Part shown: one piece after another, positions 44,507 through 53,185 of the stretch | Position numbering within the stretch: the first letter of the stretch is position 1 | Layout: the number at the start of each line of letters is the position of its first letter | NCBI GenBank assembly: GCA_016795485.1 | Contig: JAEUHM010000054.1 | Span: 186,001-250,000, forward strand | Reading direction: 5' to 3' | From: Verrucomicrobiaceae bacterium | GTDB lineage: Bacteria; Verrucomicrobiota; Verrucomicrobiia; Verrucomicrobiales; Verrucomicrobiaceae | Length of the DNA stretch: 64,000 bases | Program-made: the position numbers and the translations under genes | The notes under the pieces: model-generated | Seen by the model: only the letters and a program-made list of their open reading frames with translations | Databases searched by the model: none | Told to the model about the DNA's origin: nothing

Positions 44507-45216
44507 GCCTGGACGAACTTCGGCGTCAGTTCCGCAAAGCTGGTGAACCAGCGGTAGCCGAAGTGATGCGCCGATTCTTCAAAACCGGCCCCGGAGAATA
44601 CGGCGAGGGCGACAAGTTTCTCGGGCTCAAGGTCCCAACGACACGCTCATTCCTTCCAGATACAGATTCATTGCTCCTCAATGAACTGGAGGAGTTGCTA
44701 CACTCCGATTGGCATGAAGAAAGGTTGCTCGCCCTGCTGGCATTAGTTAGGCGATACAAGAAAGCCCGCAAAGACCTTGGACTCAGAGAAGCAATCGTGG
44801 CGTTCTATCTCAAGAACACAAGATGGATCAACAACTGGGATCTAGTTGATACAAGCGCGCCGCACATCCTTGGCGAATGGCTCTTTGATCGGGATCGTGC
44901 GGTGCTACGGCGTCTGGCGCGGTCGAAGGACTTGTGGGAACAACGAATCGCCGTCTTGGCAACTCAGGCGTTCATTCGGAAAGGGGACTTCGACCTGACG
45001 CTGGAGCTGTGTCACGAACTTTTGAGCCACAAGCACGACCTGATGCACAAAGCCTGCGGCTGGATGCTGCGGGAGATCGGGAATCGTGATGTCCACGTGC
45101 TCTTGGCCTTTTTGGATCGACATGCACACCTCATGCCGCGCACGATGCTGCGTTACGCCATCGAAAAACTGCCTGAAAAGCAGCGCATGCATGTTCTAGC
45201 CACCTCCAAGCAATGA
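44503..45216 (+). CDS. DNA alkylation repair protein, AlkD-like
   Basis: A 237-residue protein of HEAT-like helices. Conserved landmarks of the AlkD family are present: FLGLKVPTTRSFLPDTDSL, NNWDLVDTSAPHILG with the Trp-Asp that reads the lesion, and DLWEQRIAVLATQAFI, KACGWMLREIG. AlkD is a glycosylase for N3- and N7-alkylated purines. Its start overlaps the stop of the NHL gene (ATGA). Why it is coupled to exported proteins is unclear. Confidence 0.9.
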   Translation: MSLDELRRQFRKAGEPAVAEVMRRFFKTGPGEYGEGDKFLGLKVPTTRSFLPDTDSLLLNELEELLHSDWHEERLLALLALVRRYKKARKDLGLREAIVAFYLKNTRWINNWDLVDTSAPHILGEWLFDRDRAVLRRLARSKDLWEQRIAVLATQAFIRKGDFDLTLELCHELLSHKHDLMHKACGWMLREIGNRDVHVLLAFLDRHAHLMPRTMLRYAIEKLPEKQRMHVLATSKQ

Positions 45217-45265
45217 CGATAAATCATGGGCTGGCCTTTTATCTGGCACTCTGCATGGTGAGCTA

Positions 45266-45937
45266 GTGAGAATCGACGTCATCACGCTCTTTCCTGAACT
45301 GATCACCACCCCGCTGGGCACCAGCATCATGGGGCGTGCTCGGGAGAAGCAGTTGGTCGATCTTCACGTCCACAACCTCCGAGAGCGCGGTCTCGGCAGG
45401 CACAAACAAGTCGACGATACCCCTTACGGCGGCGGCCAAGGGATGGTGCTGCGGCCAGAACCGATCTTTGAGACTCTCGACACGATAGACCGTAGCCAAG
45501 CGCGGACGATCTTGATGACGCCGCAGGGGAAGCGTTTCAGCCAAGCAGATGCACGGCGCTTGAGCGAAGAGAAGCACCTCGTTTTTCTATGCGGACACTA
45601 TGAAGGTGTCGATCACCGAGTGGTAGAGCACGCGGTAGACGAAGAGCTTTCGATTGGCGACTACGTGCTCACGAACGGAGCGATAGCCGCTGTGGTCGTG
45701 ATTGATGCCATCGTGCGACTGTTGCCAGGCGCACTCGGTGATGAGCAAAGTGCCGTGGAGGAGTCTTTCTCAGACCCCAACTTGCTAGAAGGTCCGCAAT
45801 ACACCAAACCTGCCGAGTATCGTGGCTATCAGGTCCCTGAGATTTTACTCAGCGGCCACCACGGAAAGATAGCCGAGTGGCGCAAAGAGCAGGCCTTGGC
45901 GAGAACGAAGACAAATCGGCCAGATTTGTTGGATTGA
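45266..45937 (+). CDS. trmD: tRNA (guanine(37)-N1)-methyltransferase
   Basis: SAM-dependent methylation of G37 next to the anticodon, which prevents frameshifts. The GTG at 45266 gives MRIDVITLFPELITTPLG. The SPOUT knot is visible: MTPQGKRFSQADARRL, FLCGHYEGVDHRVV, SIGDYVLTNGAIAAVVVIDAIVRLLPG, and the substrate loop DDTPYGGGQGMVLRPEPIF. The length (223) is somewhat short. It is not next to rpsP, rimM or rplS, its usual partners. A gap of 49 bases separates it from the AlkD-like gene. Confidence 0.95.
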   Translation: MRIDVITLFPELITTPLGTSIMGRAREKQLVDLHVHNLRERGLGRHKQVDDTPYGGGQGMVLRPEPIFETLDTIDRSQARTILMTPQGKRFSQADARRLSEEKHLVFLCGHYEGVDHRVVEHAVDEELSIGDYVLTNGAIAAVVVIDAIVRLLPGALGDEQSAVEESFSDPNLLEGPQYTKPAEYRGYQVPEILLSGHHGKIAEWRKEQALARTKTNRPDLLD

Positions 45938-45938
45938 C

Positions 45939-45953
45939 CTCACCGGGGGTGAG
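45939..45953 (+). other. Small hairpin after trmD
   Basis: CTCACC (45939-45944) and GGTGAG (45948-45953) make a 6-bp stem around GGG, just after the trmD stop. No T-run follows, so termination is uncertain. Confidence 0.3.
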
Positions 45954-46057
45954 AATGCTAAACTTTTCGTCCCAAACATAACATTCTCTAAAACCCGGCA
46001 CGGTTTGCGCCGTTTGAAGACTGATCCAACGTCCTGGAACCCGAACCACCTTTTCAG

Positions 46058-49000
46058 ATGCACCCCATCTTCGCTCGAAAGCTCGCAGAGATCCTGCACG
46101 CCAGAAGAGCCGTCCGCGTGCGTTGGGGTTGGGCGATCATTCTGGCCCTAGCTGCGGGTTTGCTACTTTTGCCGAAGGCCTGGATGAGTGTTCCTGTGAC
46201 ACTGCTGCTCGGATGGGCCGCTATCACTGTATGGAGCAGGCGGATCAAGCTAGAGCCGCGAGTCCTTGCGCGAGAAGTAGAAGCTGCCAATCCAGAACTC
46301 CACAGTCTACTGCGCACTGCGATTGAGATACCCGCTCATCAGGAGCAACTGAGCTACTTGCAAGAGCGCGTGATCGACGAAGCACTCCGTCGATCTGTTC
46401 GTCATCTTTGGGCTGAGGAGTTGACCAATGCGCAGTATCACAAGGCGCGTTTAGCCCAAGGTTTTGCGTTTGTGCTCGTCATGGCCTCCATCGCATGGCT
46501 GGCCAACGAACATCTTTTCACCAAGAAGCCTCGGTCCAAAACGCCTAGCGTCACGAAATCGGGGAAAGCGAAAGCCAAGGCACCCGCTAGCGATTTTGAG
46601 GTCTCCGTGGCTCCTGGGGATACCGAAGTTGAACGCAACACACGTCTAGTGGTTGAAGCACGGTTCAAGAAGGACGTTCCGGAATCGGCCGATCTGGTCC
46701 TCAGTGACACGGCTGGAAAGGTCATTGAACGCCAGACACTGAAACCGTCGGTCGATCCCCTCGTGTTTGGCGGCATGATTTCCAGCATCAAGAAAGACGG
46801 AGTTTATCGCGTGGAGTTTGCCGGTGAGAAGTCAGAGGACTTCAAGGTCACAACTTTTGATTATCCAGCGTTGGAGCGAGCAGACGCAACGATCATTCCA
46901 CCGGCATACACGGGTCAACCGCAGCGAACGATAGAGAATACGCTGCTGGTCACAGTCATGGAAGGTTCTGAGTTGCGCTATGACATCAAAGTGAACAAGG
47001 CCCTGGCACACGCAGAGCTGTTTGCTGATGAGAAGAACATCCTACAGTTCAAGCCTTCAAAAGATGACCCAACTCGGCTGTCAGTGACGTGGAAGCCCGA
47101 CGAGAGCAGACGCTACAGGCTCCATCTGATTGATGCCAAAGAGCGCGCCAACAAGCAACCGCCTTGGTTTAAGATCAACGTGGTTAGGAATCTGCCTCCC
47201 AAGCTTGATATCGTTTTTCCAAAGCGAGATACCAAAGTATCGCCGCTCCAGGAACTCCCACTTGAAGCCAAGGCAACGGACGATGTGGGCATGAGTAAAG
47301 CTGGGATCACGTTTGTGATTGATGACAAAGAGCAAGAAATCGTGCTCAAGAACACCGAGGCAAAGCTCGCCACAAAACTCGACCTCAATACCTCGCTCCA
47401 ATTGGAAGGAAAGAACCTTCAGCCGCTTGATCTGGTGAGCTATTTCTTCTGGGCAGAGGACAAAGATGCGGAAGGCAAGACGCGCCGTGGAATGTCAGAC
47501 CTGTTCTTTGCCGAAGTACGGCCCTTTGAAGAGATTTTCAGAGAGTCTGAAGCAGGTGAAGGAGAACCCAGTAGCGGTGCCGGACAAGAGACTGACAAAC
47601 TGGCGCAAATACAAAAGCAGATCGTCATCGGCGCATGGAAACTGTTCAGTCAGGCCCAGCCGAAACCGGATGACATCGCCACACTCAAGGAATCTCAGGA
47701 AGTGAATGTTGAGAACCTCGAGAAGACATTGGCGGAAGCCAACGACTCGCGCACCAAACCACTGCTTCAGAAAGCGGGTGTGGAAATGAAGAAAGCAGCT
47801 GAAAAGTTTACGCAGTCGAATGTCAAGGACGCACGCACTCCCGCCCAGGCCGCTCTGCGCTTGCTAAATCAGGCCCAAGCGATGGAACATAATGTTACTC
47901 GTGCAAATCCGAAGTCGAAATCGAGCTCTGGCCAGCAACAACAACGCCAGGAGCTCTCGAGTCTAGAACTCAAACAGCAAGACCAACGCTATGAGAAGGA
48001 AAAAGAAGCGCAGGAGCAACAAACTGCTGAGCAAAAAGAAAGTCTGGCAGTTCTAAATCGGCTGAAGGAACTCGCCAGACGCCAAGAGGCGTTGGCCGAG
48101 AAGATGCGACAGCTGCAGCAGCAACTAGCTGATGCCAAAACGGAAGAAGAGAAGGACAAGCTAGCTGATGAGTTAAAACGCCTTCAAGACGAGCAAGAAC
48201 AACTCCTGCGCGACTTGGATGAAGTGCGCGAGCGCGCCGAACAGCCTGAGAACGCTGCCAATATGGCAGAAGCAAGGCAACAACTGAACGAAACGAGGGA
48301 GAAAGTCACTGATGCGATCGAACAGTTGAAGAATCAGGAGTTAGGCCAAGCCTCTGCGTCAGCAACCAAAGCCAAGGATCAACTACAGCAGGCGCAAGAC
48401 GATCTCCGCGAGAAAACAGCGCGCCGATTTAGTGAAGAAATGAAGCAGATGCGGCAACAATCTCAGGATGTGGCCGAGGCCCAGAAGAAATTGAGTGAGT
48501 CCATGGAGAACCGGAATCAAGACGGTGCTGCTGAGCGGGAAAAATTGGCTGAACAGGTAGCCCAGCAGCATGAACGGACAAAACAGCTGATGGAACAGAT
48601 GAAGCAAGTGAGCGAGGCCGCAGAAGGAACCGAACCGCTACTCCATCGCCACCTTTACGAAGCACTCAGACAAGCCCAGTCCCAGGCAATTGATGACAAC
48701 TTCACCGAGGCACAACTGCAGACCCGCCATGGCGACCTTGCCGAAGCCCAGAATGCGGAGCGAAAGACGACGAAAGCCGTAGAGGGGCTAGAACGCGGGG
48801 TCGAGAAGGCTGCTGAAGCCATCTTGGGCAATGAAACTGAAGCCCTGCGGATGGCCAGAAACGAACTCAATCGGTTGTTAGAAGATCTTGGCGAGCAAAC
48901 ATCGGCTGAAGGGAAACCGGGCGGCAAAGAGCAAAACGAACCTAAGCCTGGAAAAGGCACTGCCGCCCAGCCACCGAAAACGGATGAGAAGACCCAACCT

Positions 49001-49609
49001 TCAGAAATGAAGGGCAGTGACCAACAACAAGGCCAACAACAAGGCCAACAACAAGGCCAACAACAAGGCCAACAACAAGGTCAACAGCAAGGTCAACAGC
49101 AAGGTCAGCAGCAAGGCCAACAGCAAGGCCAACAGCAAGGTCAGCAGTCCGGCCAGGCGACTCGACAGCCAGGAGATCAGCGTTCAGGAAGTAGTTCGAG
49201 TGGAGGCGGTGATTGGTTCTTTAATGCCGAGTCGAATGCCCCGGATGCCAGCGGCGGCAATAATAAGCAATCTCCGTTTGCTGGAGACAACTGGGGCCCC
49301 TGGGCGGATCGTTTGCGCAACGTCGAAGAGATTCTCACTCGCCCTGAGTTGCGAAACAAGGCATCCCAAATCGTCGATAATGCTCGAGACCTTCGTATCG
49401 ACTCCCGCAGAAACGACGCACCCCCACAGGCTGACGAAGTTGCGTTGAGGATCGTTAAGCCACTGGTGGAGTTGCGTGATCGAGTGGCCGAGCAGATTGC
49501 GCAGAAAGATGCCAAGCGTCCACAGTTTCAGTTAGATGCAACACCGGTGCCAGAGCGCTACCGGGATCTTGTAAGGCGCTATGCCGAACAGCTTGGAGCA
49601 GGACAATGA
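46058..49609 (+). CDS. DUF4175 protein with long coiled coil and QQQG repeat
   Basis: A 1183-residue inner-membrane protein. Two hydrophobic segments near the N-terminus (WAIILALAAGLLLLPKAWM, VPVTLLLGWAAITVW) and a third near 130 (FAFVLVMASIAWLA) are followed by a periplasmic-type region with Ig-like character (about 160-470). Then comes a very long Gln/Glu/Lys-rich coiled coil (about 560-960), an 11-unit QQQG repeat (988 onward) and a compact C-terminal domain (WGPWADRLRNVEEILTRPEL). DUF4175 proteins of PVC and other bacteria occur in operons with VWA-type and caspase-like proteins, as here. Function unknown; envelope mechanics or surveillance is a guess. Confidence 0.88.
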   Translation: MHPIFARKLAEILHARRAVRVRWGWAIILALAAGLLLLPKAWMSVPVTLLLGWAAITVWSRRIKLEPRVLAREVEAANPELHSLLRTAIEIPAHQEQLSYLQERVIDEALRRSVRHLWAEELTNAQYHKARLAQGFAFVLVMASIAWLANEHLFTKKPRSKTPSVTKSGKAKAKAPASDFEVSVAPGDTEVERNTRLVVEARFKKDVPESADLVLSDTAGKVIERQTLKPSVDPLVFGGMISSIKKDGVYRVEFAGEKSEDFKVTTFDYPALERADATIIPPAYTGQPQRTIENTLLVTVMEGSELRYDIKVNKALAHAELFADEKNILQFKPSKDDPTRLSVTWKPDESRRYRLHLIDAKERANKQPPWFKINVVRNLPPKLDIVFPKRDTKVSPLQELPLEAKATDDVGMSKAGITFVIDDKEQEIVLKNTEAKLATKLDLNTSLQLEGKNLQPLDLVSYFFWAEDKDAEGKTRRGMSDLFFAEVRPFEEIFRESEAGEGEPSSGAGQETDKLAQIQKQIVIGAWKLFSQAQPKPDDIATLKESQEVNVENLEKTLAEANDSRTKPLLQKAGVEMKKAAEKFTQSNVKDARTPAQAALRLLNQAQAMEHNVTRANPKSKSSSGQQQQRQELSSLELKQQDQRYEKEKEAQEQQTAEQKESLAVLNRLKELARRQEALAEKMRQLQQQLADAKTEEEKDKLADELKRLQDEQEQLLRDLDEVRERAEQPENAANMAEARQQLNETREKVTDAIEQLKNQELGQASASATKAKDQLQQAQDDLREKTARRFSEEMKQMRQQSQDVAEAQKKLSESMENRNQDGAAEREKLAEQVAQQHERTKQLMEQMKQVSEAAEGTEPLLHRHLYEALRQAQSQAIDDNFTEAQLQTRHGDLAEAQNAERKTTKAVEGLERGVEKAAEAILGNETEALRMARNELNRLLEDLGEQTSAEGKPGGKEQNEPKPGKGTAAQPPKTDEKTQPSEMKGSDQQQGQQQGQQQGQQQGQQQGQQQGQQQGQQQGQQQGQQQGQQSGQATRQPGDQRSGSSSSGGGDWFFNAESNAPDASGGNNKQSPFAGDNWGPWADRLRNVEEILTRPELRNKASQIVDNARDLRIDSRRNDAPPQADEVALRIVKPLVELRDRVAEQIAQKDAKRPQFQLDATPVPERYRDLVRRYAEQLGAGQ
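49022..49153 (+). repeat. Eleven 12-nt units encoding QQQG
   Basis: Units CAACAACAAGGC (later CAACAGCAAGGT or similar) from 49022 in exact 12-base steps: ten encode QQQG, the last QQSG. The first four are identical in DNA; later ones differ at third bases. It lies inside the DUF4175 gene and looks like a slippage-prone low-complexity linker. Confidence 0.9.
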
Positions 49610-49758
49610 TGCGTTCACCTGGAAAACGATGGCCGAATGAGTGGTTTAAGGGCTCGAAGGAGATTCAAAGCCTCCATGTCCGTTTTACGAAACGCGGCAT
49701 CGGTCACGACATTGTAAGCGCTCGCCGCTGCCATCTCTGCCGCGGGTCCAGTCACTGA
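49606..49758 (+). CDS. Possible 50-residue ORF overlapping the DUF4175 stop
   Basis: ATG at 49606 overlaps the TGA of the previous gene (ATGA) and runs 50 codons (MMRSPGKRWPNEWFKG...). It is basic and ends with a CHLC motif. No family is recognised. The ATGA overlap is the main reason to list it; the 166-base gap may equally be non-coding leader of the next gene. Confidence 0.25.
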   Translation: MMRSPGKRWPNEWFKGSKEIQSLHVRFTKRGIGHDIVSARRCHLCRGSSH

Positions 49759-49775
49759 TCGCATAGACTCCTCCA

Positions 49776-52016
49776 ATGATTTTGCAGCACCTTGAACGAT
49801 GGCCCATTGCGTTGCTGTGGATGCTCATTGTGTCAGTTTTGGTGGTACGCGGGTATCGCAGAGCACCACTGTCGACACAAAGCAGACTCGTTGCCGCCCT
49901 ATTCAAATGCTTGGCAGCGGCAATGATCGGATTCTGCCTGCTGGACCCAGTGACCGTCCGTGAGACACCGAAACGTGGCGCAAATGATATCGCCATCCTA
50001 CTGGACGACTCCCTCTCAGCGTTTCACCAACTTCCACGCACCAATCACTTGTTACCAGAACCCACTTGGCTAAGCGAACTGCGGAAGAACTTTAGAGTCC
50101 GTATGATTGCTGTGGATCAGAAGCAGCGTAACCTCGTCAACGGTGCCGAACTGCGATTCCAAGGAGTTGGATCGAGACTTGCTGCGGCCGTTCAGCAAGC
50201 TCGTAGCGGGCCGCAGACTGCCGGAGTGGTGCTGATCAGCGATGGACTTGCAACCGACACGTGGCCCGTAGGTAAAGCAGGCAAAGGGGCACCAGTCTTT
50301 CCGGTGCTTCTCGCCAACTCAGTCCCTTATGTCGATGTTAGCCTTGTTTCCGTCACTGCGAGTCAAACTGCATTTGAAGATAGCCCCGTAACGATCCAGG
50401 CATCACTCTCCCAAGTCGGTTGCGGCGGCAAAACGGTAACCTTGGAGGTAATGACCGATAAGGGACAGAAACTCGTGACACAGAAACATACCTTTGGTGC
50501 CAATGAATCGAAGCGGACTCTGAGCCTGCGAGTTCCACTCTCTACACCGGGGGTATCGTTTTTGACGGTCAAAGCGGTAATGAAAGAGGACCAGAGGTCA
50601 GAGAACAATCAGCGACTCATCGCCATTGACCGGGGGACTGGACCTTACCGTGTCCTCTATGTGGGCGGCAGACCAAACTGGGATTACAAGTTCCTGCGGC
50701 GTGCCCTTTCAGCGGACCCCGAAGTGCAGGTGCCCGCGTTGCTGCGTATTGCCAAACGTGAACCTAAGTTTGAGTGGCGTGGGCGACCCGGTGAAACGTC
50801 CAACCCCTTGTTCAAAGGTTTCGGCGCAAAAGGTGGCGAAGACGTGCAGCGCTACGATCAACCGGTTCTCATCCGCCTAAACACCAGAGACGCTGAAGAA
50901 CTCAAAGACGGATTTCCCAAGTCTCCTGAGCTTCTCATGAGCGAGTATCGGGCGGTGATTATTGACGATGTCGAGGCTGAGTTCTTCTCTCAGGAGCAGA
51001 TGCATCTCATCGAACGATTCGTGAGCGAACGCGGGGGAAGTCTGCTGATGCTGGGTGGTCAAGAATGTTTCATTCCAGGCAAATACGATCATACGCCTGT
51101 AGGCCGTATGCTCCCTGTATACTTGGACAAACTTTCAACGGCTCCGGCTGTCATTAACGCACGCCTACAGCTCACCCGTGAGGGATGGCTGGAATCTTGG
51201 ACACGTTTACGGCCTGAGCAGGAAGCGGAAGAAGCTCGCTTGAGCACCATGCCGGCATTCTTTTCGATCAATCAGACGTTCACCATCAAACCAGGAGCAA
51301 GCATCCTTGCCACAGTCGAGTCTGAGGACTCCCGCAGCACACCGGCTCTGATCACGCAGAAGTTTGGCAACGGTAGGGTTACCGCACTGACGATTGGCGA
51401 CATCTGGCGGTGGGGATTACAAAGCAACGAGCATCAAGCAGATATGCAGCGATTTTGGCGGCAACTCGTTCGTCATCTCATCGTGGATGTTCCAGATCGT
51501 GTCCAGTTTACCGCGCAACCCGGCGAGGACGACACCTGGACGCTGCAAGCCCGAGTCCGCACCGCAACATTCACCCCAGAAGACGAGGCGACCGTGTCAT
51601 TCGATGTCAACGGCAGTTCCATCACTGCCGAACCTTCTCTGAACGAGCCCGGGCTTTATGAAGCAGAGTTCCATTCGCCAAAAGCTGGCACTTACCTCGC
51701 CAAGGCAACTGTCACTAACCCGGATGGCAAGACACACGCGGTTCGACAGACGGGATGGACTAACAATGCACTGGCCGATGAAACCAGGAGCTTTGAACCA
51801 GACAGGAAATGGATGGAATCAGTAGCGCGAGACACCGGAGGCAGGCTGTTGATGCCAGATGAGCTTCCGAAACTGCCCGGAATGCTCGGTGCGCTCAAGT
51901 CACCAACGATGGAGCGCAGAACAACACCAGTGTGGCACCACCCAGCCTATCTGGCAGCGGTGGTCGGCTTGTTGGTCGGCGAGTGGCTGATTCGTCGGAG
52001 GGCCGGTTGGTTATGA
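49776..52016 (+). CDS. Membrane protein with VWA-like and GATase-like domains
   Basis: A 746-residue protein with two N-terminal membrane helices (WPIALLWMLIVSVLVV, LVAALFKCLAAAMIGFCLL) and one at the C-terminus (YLAAVVGLLVGEWLI). A von Willebrand-type region around 65-170 has ILLDDSLSA (a DxSxS-like metal site) and GVVLISDGLATD. Around 285-440 is a glutamine amidotransferase-like fold (RVLYVGGRPNWDYKFL, SLLMLGGQECF). The remainder is beta-rich. The arrangement resembles BatA/TerF-like operons. It overlaps the next gene by ATGA. Confidence 0.8.
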   Translation: MILQHLERWPIALLWMLIVSVLVVRGYRRAPLSTQSRLVAALFKCLAAAMIGFCLLDPVTVRETPKRGANDIAILLDDSLSAFHQLPRTNHLLPEPTWLSELRKNFRVRMIAVDQKQRNLVNGAELRFQGVGSRLAAAVQQARSGPQTAGVVLISDGLATDTWPVGKAGKGAPVFPVLLANSVPYVDVSLVSVTASQTAFEDSPVTIQASLSQVGCGGKTVTLEVMTDKGQKLVTQKHTFGANESKRTLSLRVPLSTPGVSFLTVKAVMKEDQRSENNQRLIAIDRGTGPYRVLYVGGRPNWDYKFLRRALSADPEVQVPALLRIAKREPKFEWRGRPGETSNPLFKGFGAKGGEDVQRYDQPVLIRLNTRDAEELKDGFPKSPELLMSEYRAVIIDDVEAEFFSQEQMHLIERFVSERGGSLLMLGGQECFIPGKYDHTPVGRMLPVYLDKLSTAPAVINARLQLTREGWLESWTRLRPEQEAEEARLSTMPAFFSINQTFTIKPGASILATVESEDSRSTPALITQKFGNGRVTALTIGDIWRWGLQSNEHQADMQRFWRQLVRHLIVDVPDRVQFTAQPGEDDTWTLQARVRTATFTPEDEATVSFDVNGSSITAEPSLNEPGLYEAEFHSPKAGTYLAKATVTNPDGKTHAVRQTGWTNNALADETRSFEPDRKWMESVARDTGGRLLMPDELPKLPGMLGALKSPTMERRTTPVWHHPAYLAAVVGLLVGEWLIRRRAGWL

Positions 52017-53002
52017 AACCCACTCATTTTGACGTGCCGTCACGGATTGAGCTAAGCCAACGAGCTGTAGGGAGCCTTTCAGCGATTCTAAGTGGACTAT
52101 TTCTGCTGGCGTCCCCGGCTCTTCTCCATTGCGCCGACGTTATCATTCTAAAAGGCGCTGCAGGTACCGACGAGTATGCAAAACGGTTCAACTCTACCAT
52201 CGAAAGTTGGCAGCAAGCTTCTGCTCAGCACAAAGTAACGATCTGTGAGTCGCTTGAAACCTTCCGTTCCGCAGTCTCGCCGCTCGGAAAATCGCCTGAG
52301 CCGTTGTGGATCATTTTCGTCGGCCATGGCACCAGCGATGCTCGCGATTCGCACTTCAATCTCGTCGGCCCTGACCTTTCGGCATCTGCTCTTGCCGAGT
52401 TGTTAAAGCCCTTCTCTCGCGAGATCGTTCTCATCGACACCACAGCTGCATCTGGCCCATTCATCAAAGCGCTGAGTGGTGCAAACCGCTTGATTGTTAC
52501 CGCTACCAAGGGTGCCGATGAGGTCTACTTCACCCGCTTTGGCCAGTTCTTTGCTGAAGCCATCGCTGGACAGGTCAACGCAGATCTCGACCAGGATAAG
52601 CAGGTGTCGGTGTTGGAATCGTTCCTGTTTGCTAGTCGTGAAACCCGGAACTTTTACGAGAAAGAGAACAGGATAGCCACTGAGCACGCACTTCTCGACG
52701 ACAATGGAGACGCCGAGGGCACACGCAGTGAAGCTTTCTCTGGACTCCACGCAAAGACAGCAAAGGAAGGAAGCATTGCAGATGGTGAACGAGCTAGGCA
52801 ACTTCATCTGAAGCTCGCACCAGAAGAGCGCTCTCTAACTCCCGACTTGCGAAAGCGACGTGACGCTCTGGAGGCACAAGTCCGAGCGGTGGTGGAGAAG
52901 CGTTCGACCCTTGCCGAAGACGACTATTATCGGCAACTAGAAGCGCTTTTCGTCGAGATCGCCAAGATCACCCAAAGCTCCTCCCCGGAGCCCAAGCCGT
53001 AA
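52013..53002 (+). CDS. Inactive-looking caspase/C13-like protein
   Basis: About 329 residues. The ATG at 52013 overlaps the previous stop and is followed by a signal peptide (SLSAILSGLFLLASPALLHCADV). The core has the His motif FVGHGTSDARD (GHG) of clan CD peptidases, but the partner site reads IDTTAASGPF: aligned on the SG of D-x-C-x-SG, the catalytic Cys is Ala. A Lys/Glu-rich helical C-terminus follows. It is the last gene of the DUF4175 operon and is probably a pseudo-peptidase that binds rather than cuts. Similarity is by motif only. Confidence 0.7.
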   Translation: MKPTHFDVPSRIELSQRAVGSLSAILSGLFLLASPALLHCADVIILKGAAGTDEYAKRFNSTIESWQQASAQHKVTICESLETFRSAVSPLGKSPEPLWIIFVGHGTSDARDSHFNLVGPDLSASALAELLKPFSREIVLIDTTAASGPFIKALSGANRLIVTATKGADEVYFTRFGQFFAEAIAGQVNADLDQDKQVSVLESFLFASRETRNFYEKENRIATEHALLDDNGDAEGTRSEAFSGLHAKTAKEGSIADGERARQLHLKLAPEERSLTPDLRKRRDALEAQVRAVVEKRSTLAEDDYYRQLEALFVEIAKITQSSSPEPKP

Positions 53003-53012
53003 ATAAATCATT

Positions 53013-53032
53013 AGGAATCGTTAAACATTCCT
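53013..53032 (+). terminator. Possible weak terminator after the DUF4175 operon
   Basis: AGGAAT (53013-53018) pairs with ATTCCT (53027-53032) around an 8-nt AT-rich loop, 11 bases past the stop, followed by TGCC. No T-run. The gap 53003-53185 has no gene. Confidence 0.3.
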
Positions 53033-53185
53033 TGCCAAACTCGGGTCCAGTGACCAGAATGACCGTAGTTTTGCGAGTTATTCGACCAGCATTACCGCCG
53101 AGAATCGGCTTAAAGCCTGCTCATAAATCCGGGCAGACAGTGCTGGCGTCTCCACCGGACCCGCTCATCCTTTAACCCAGATTTC

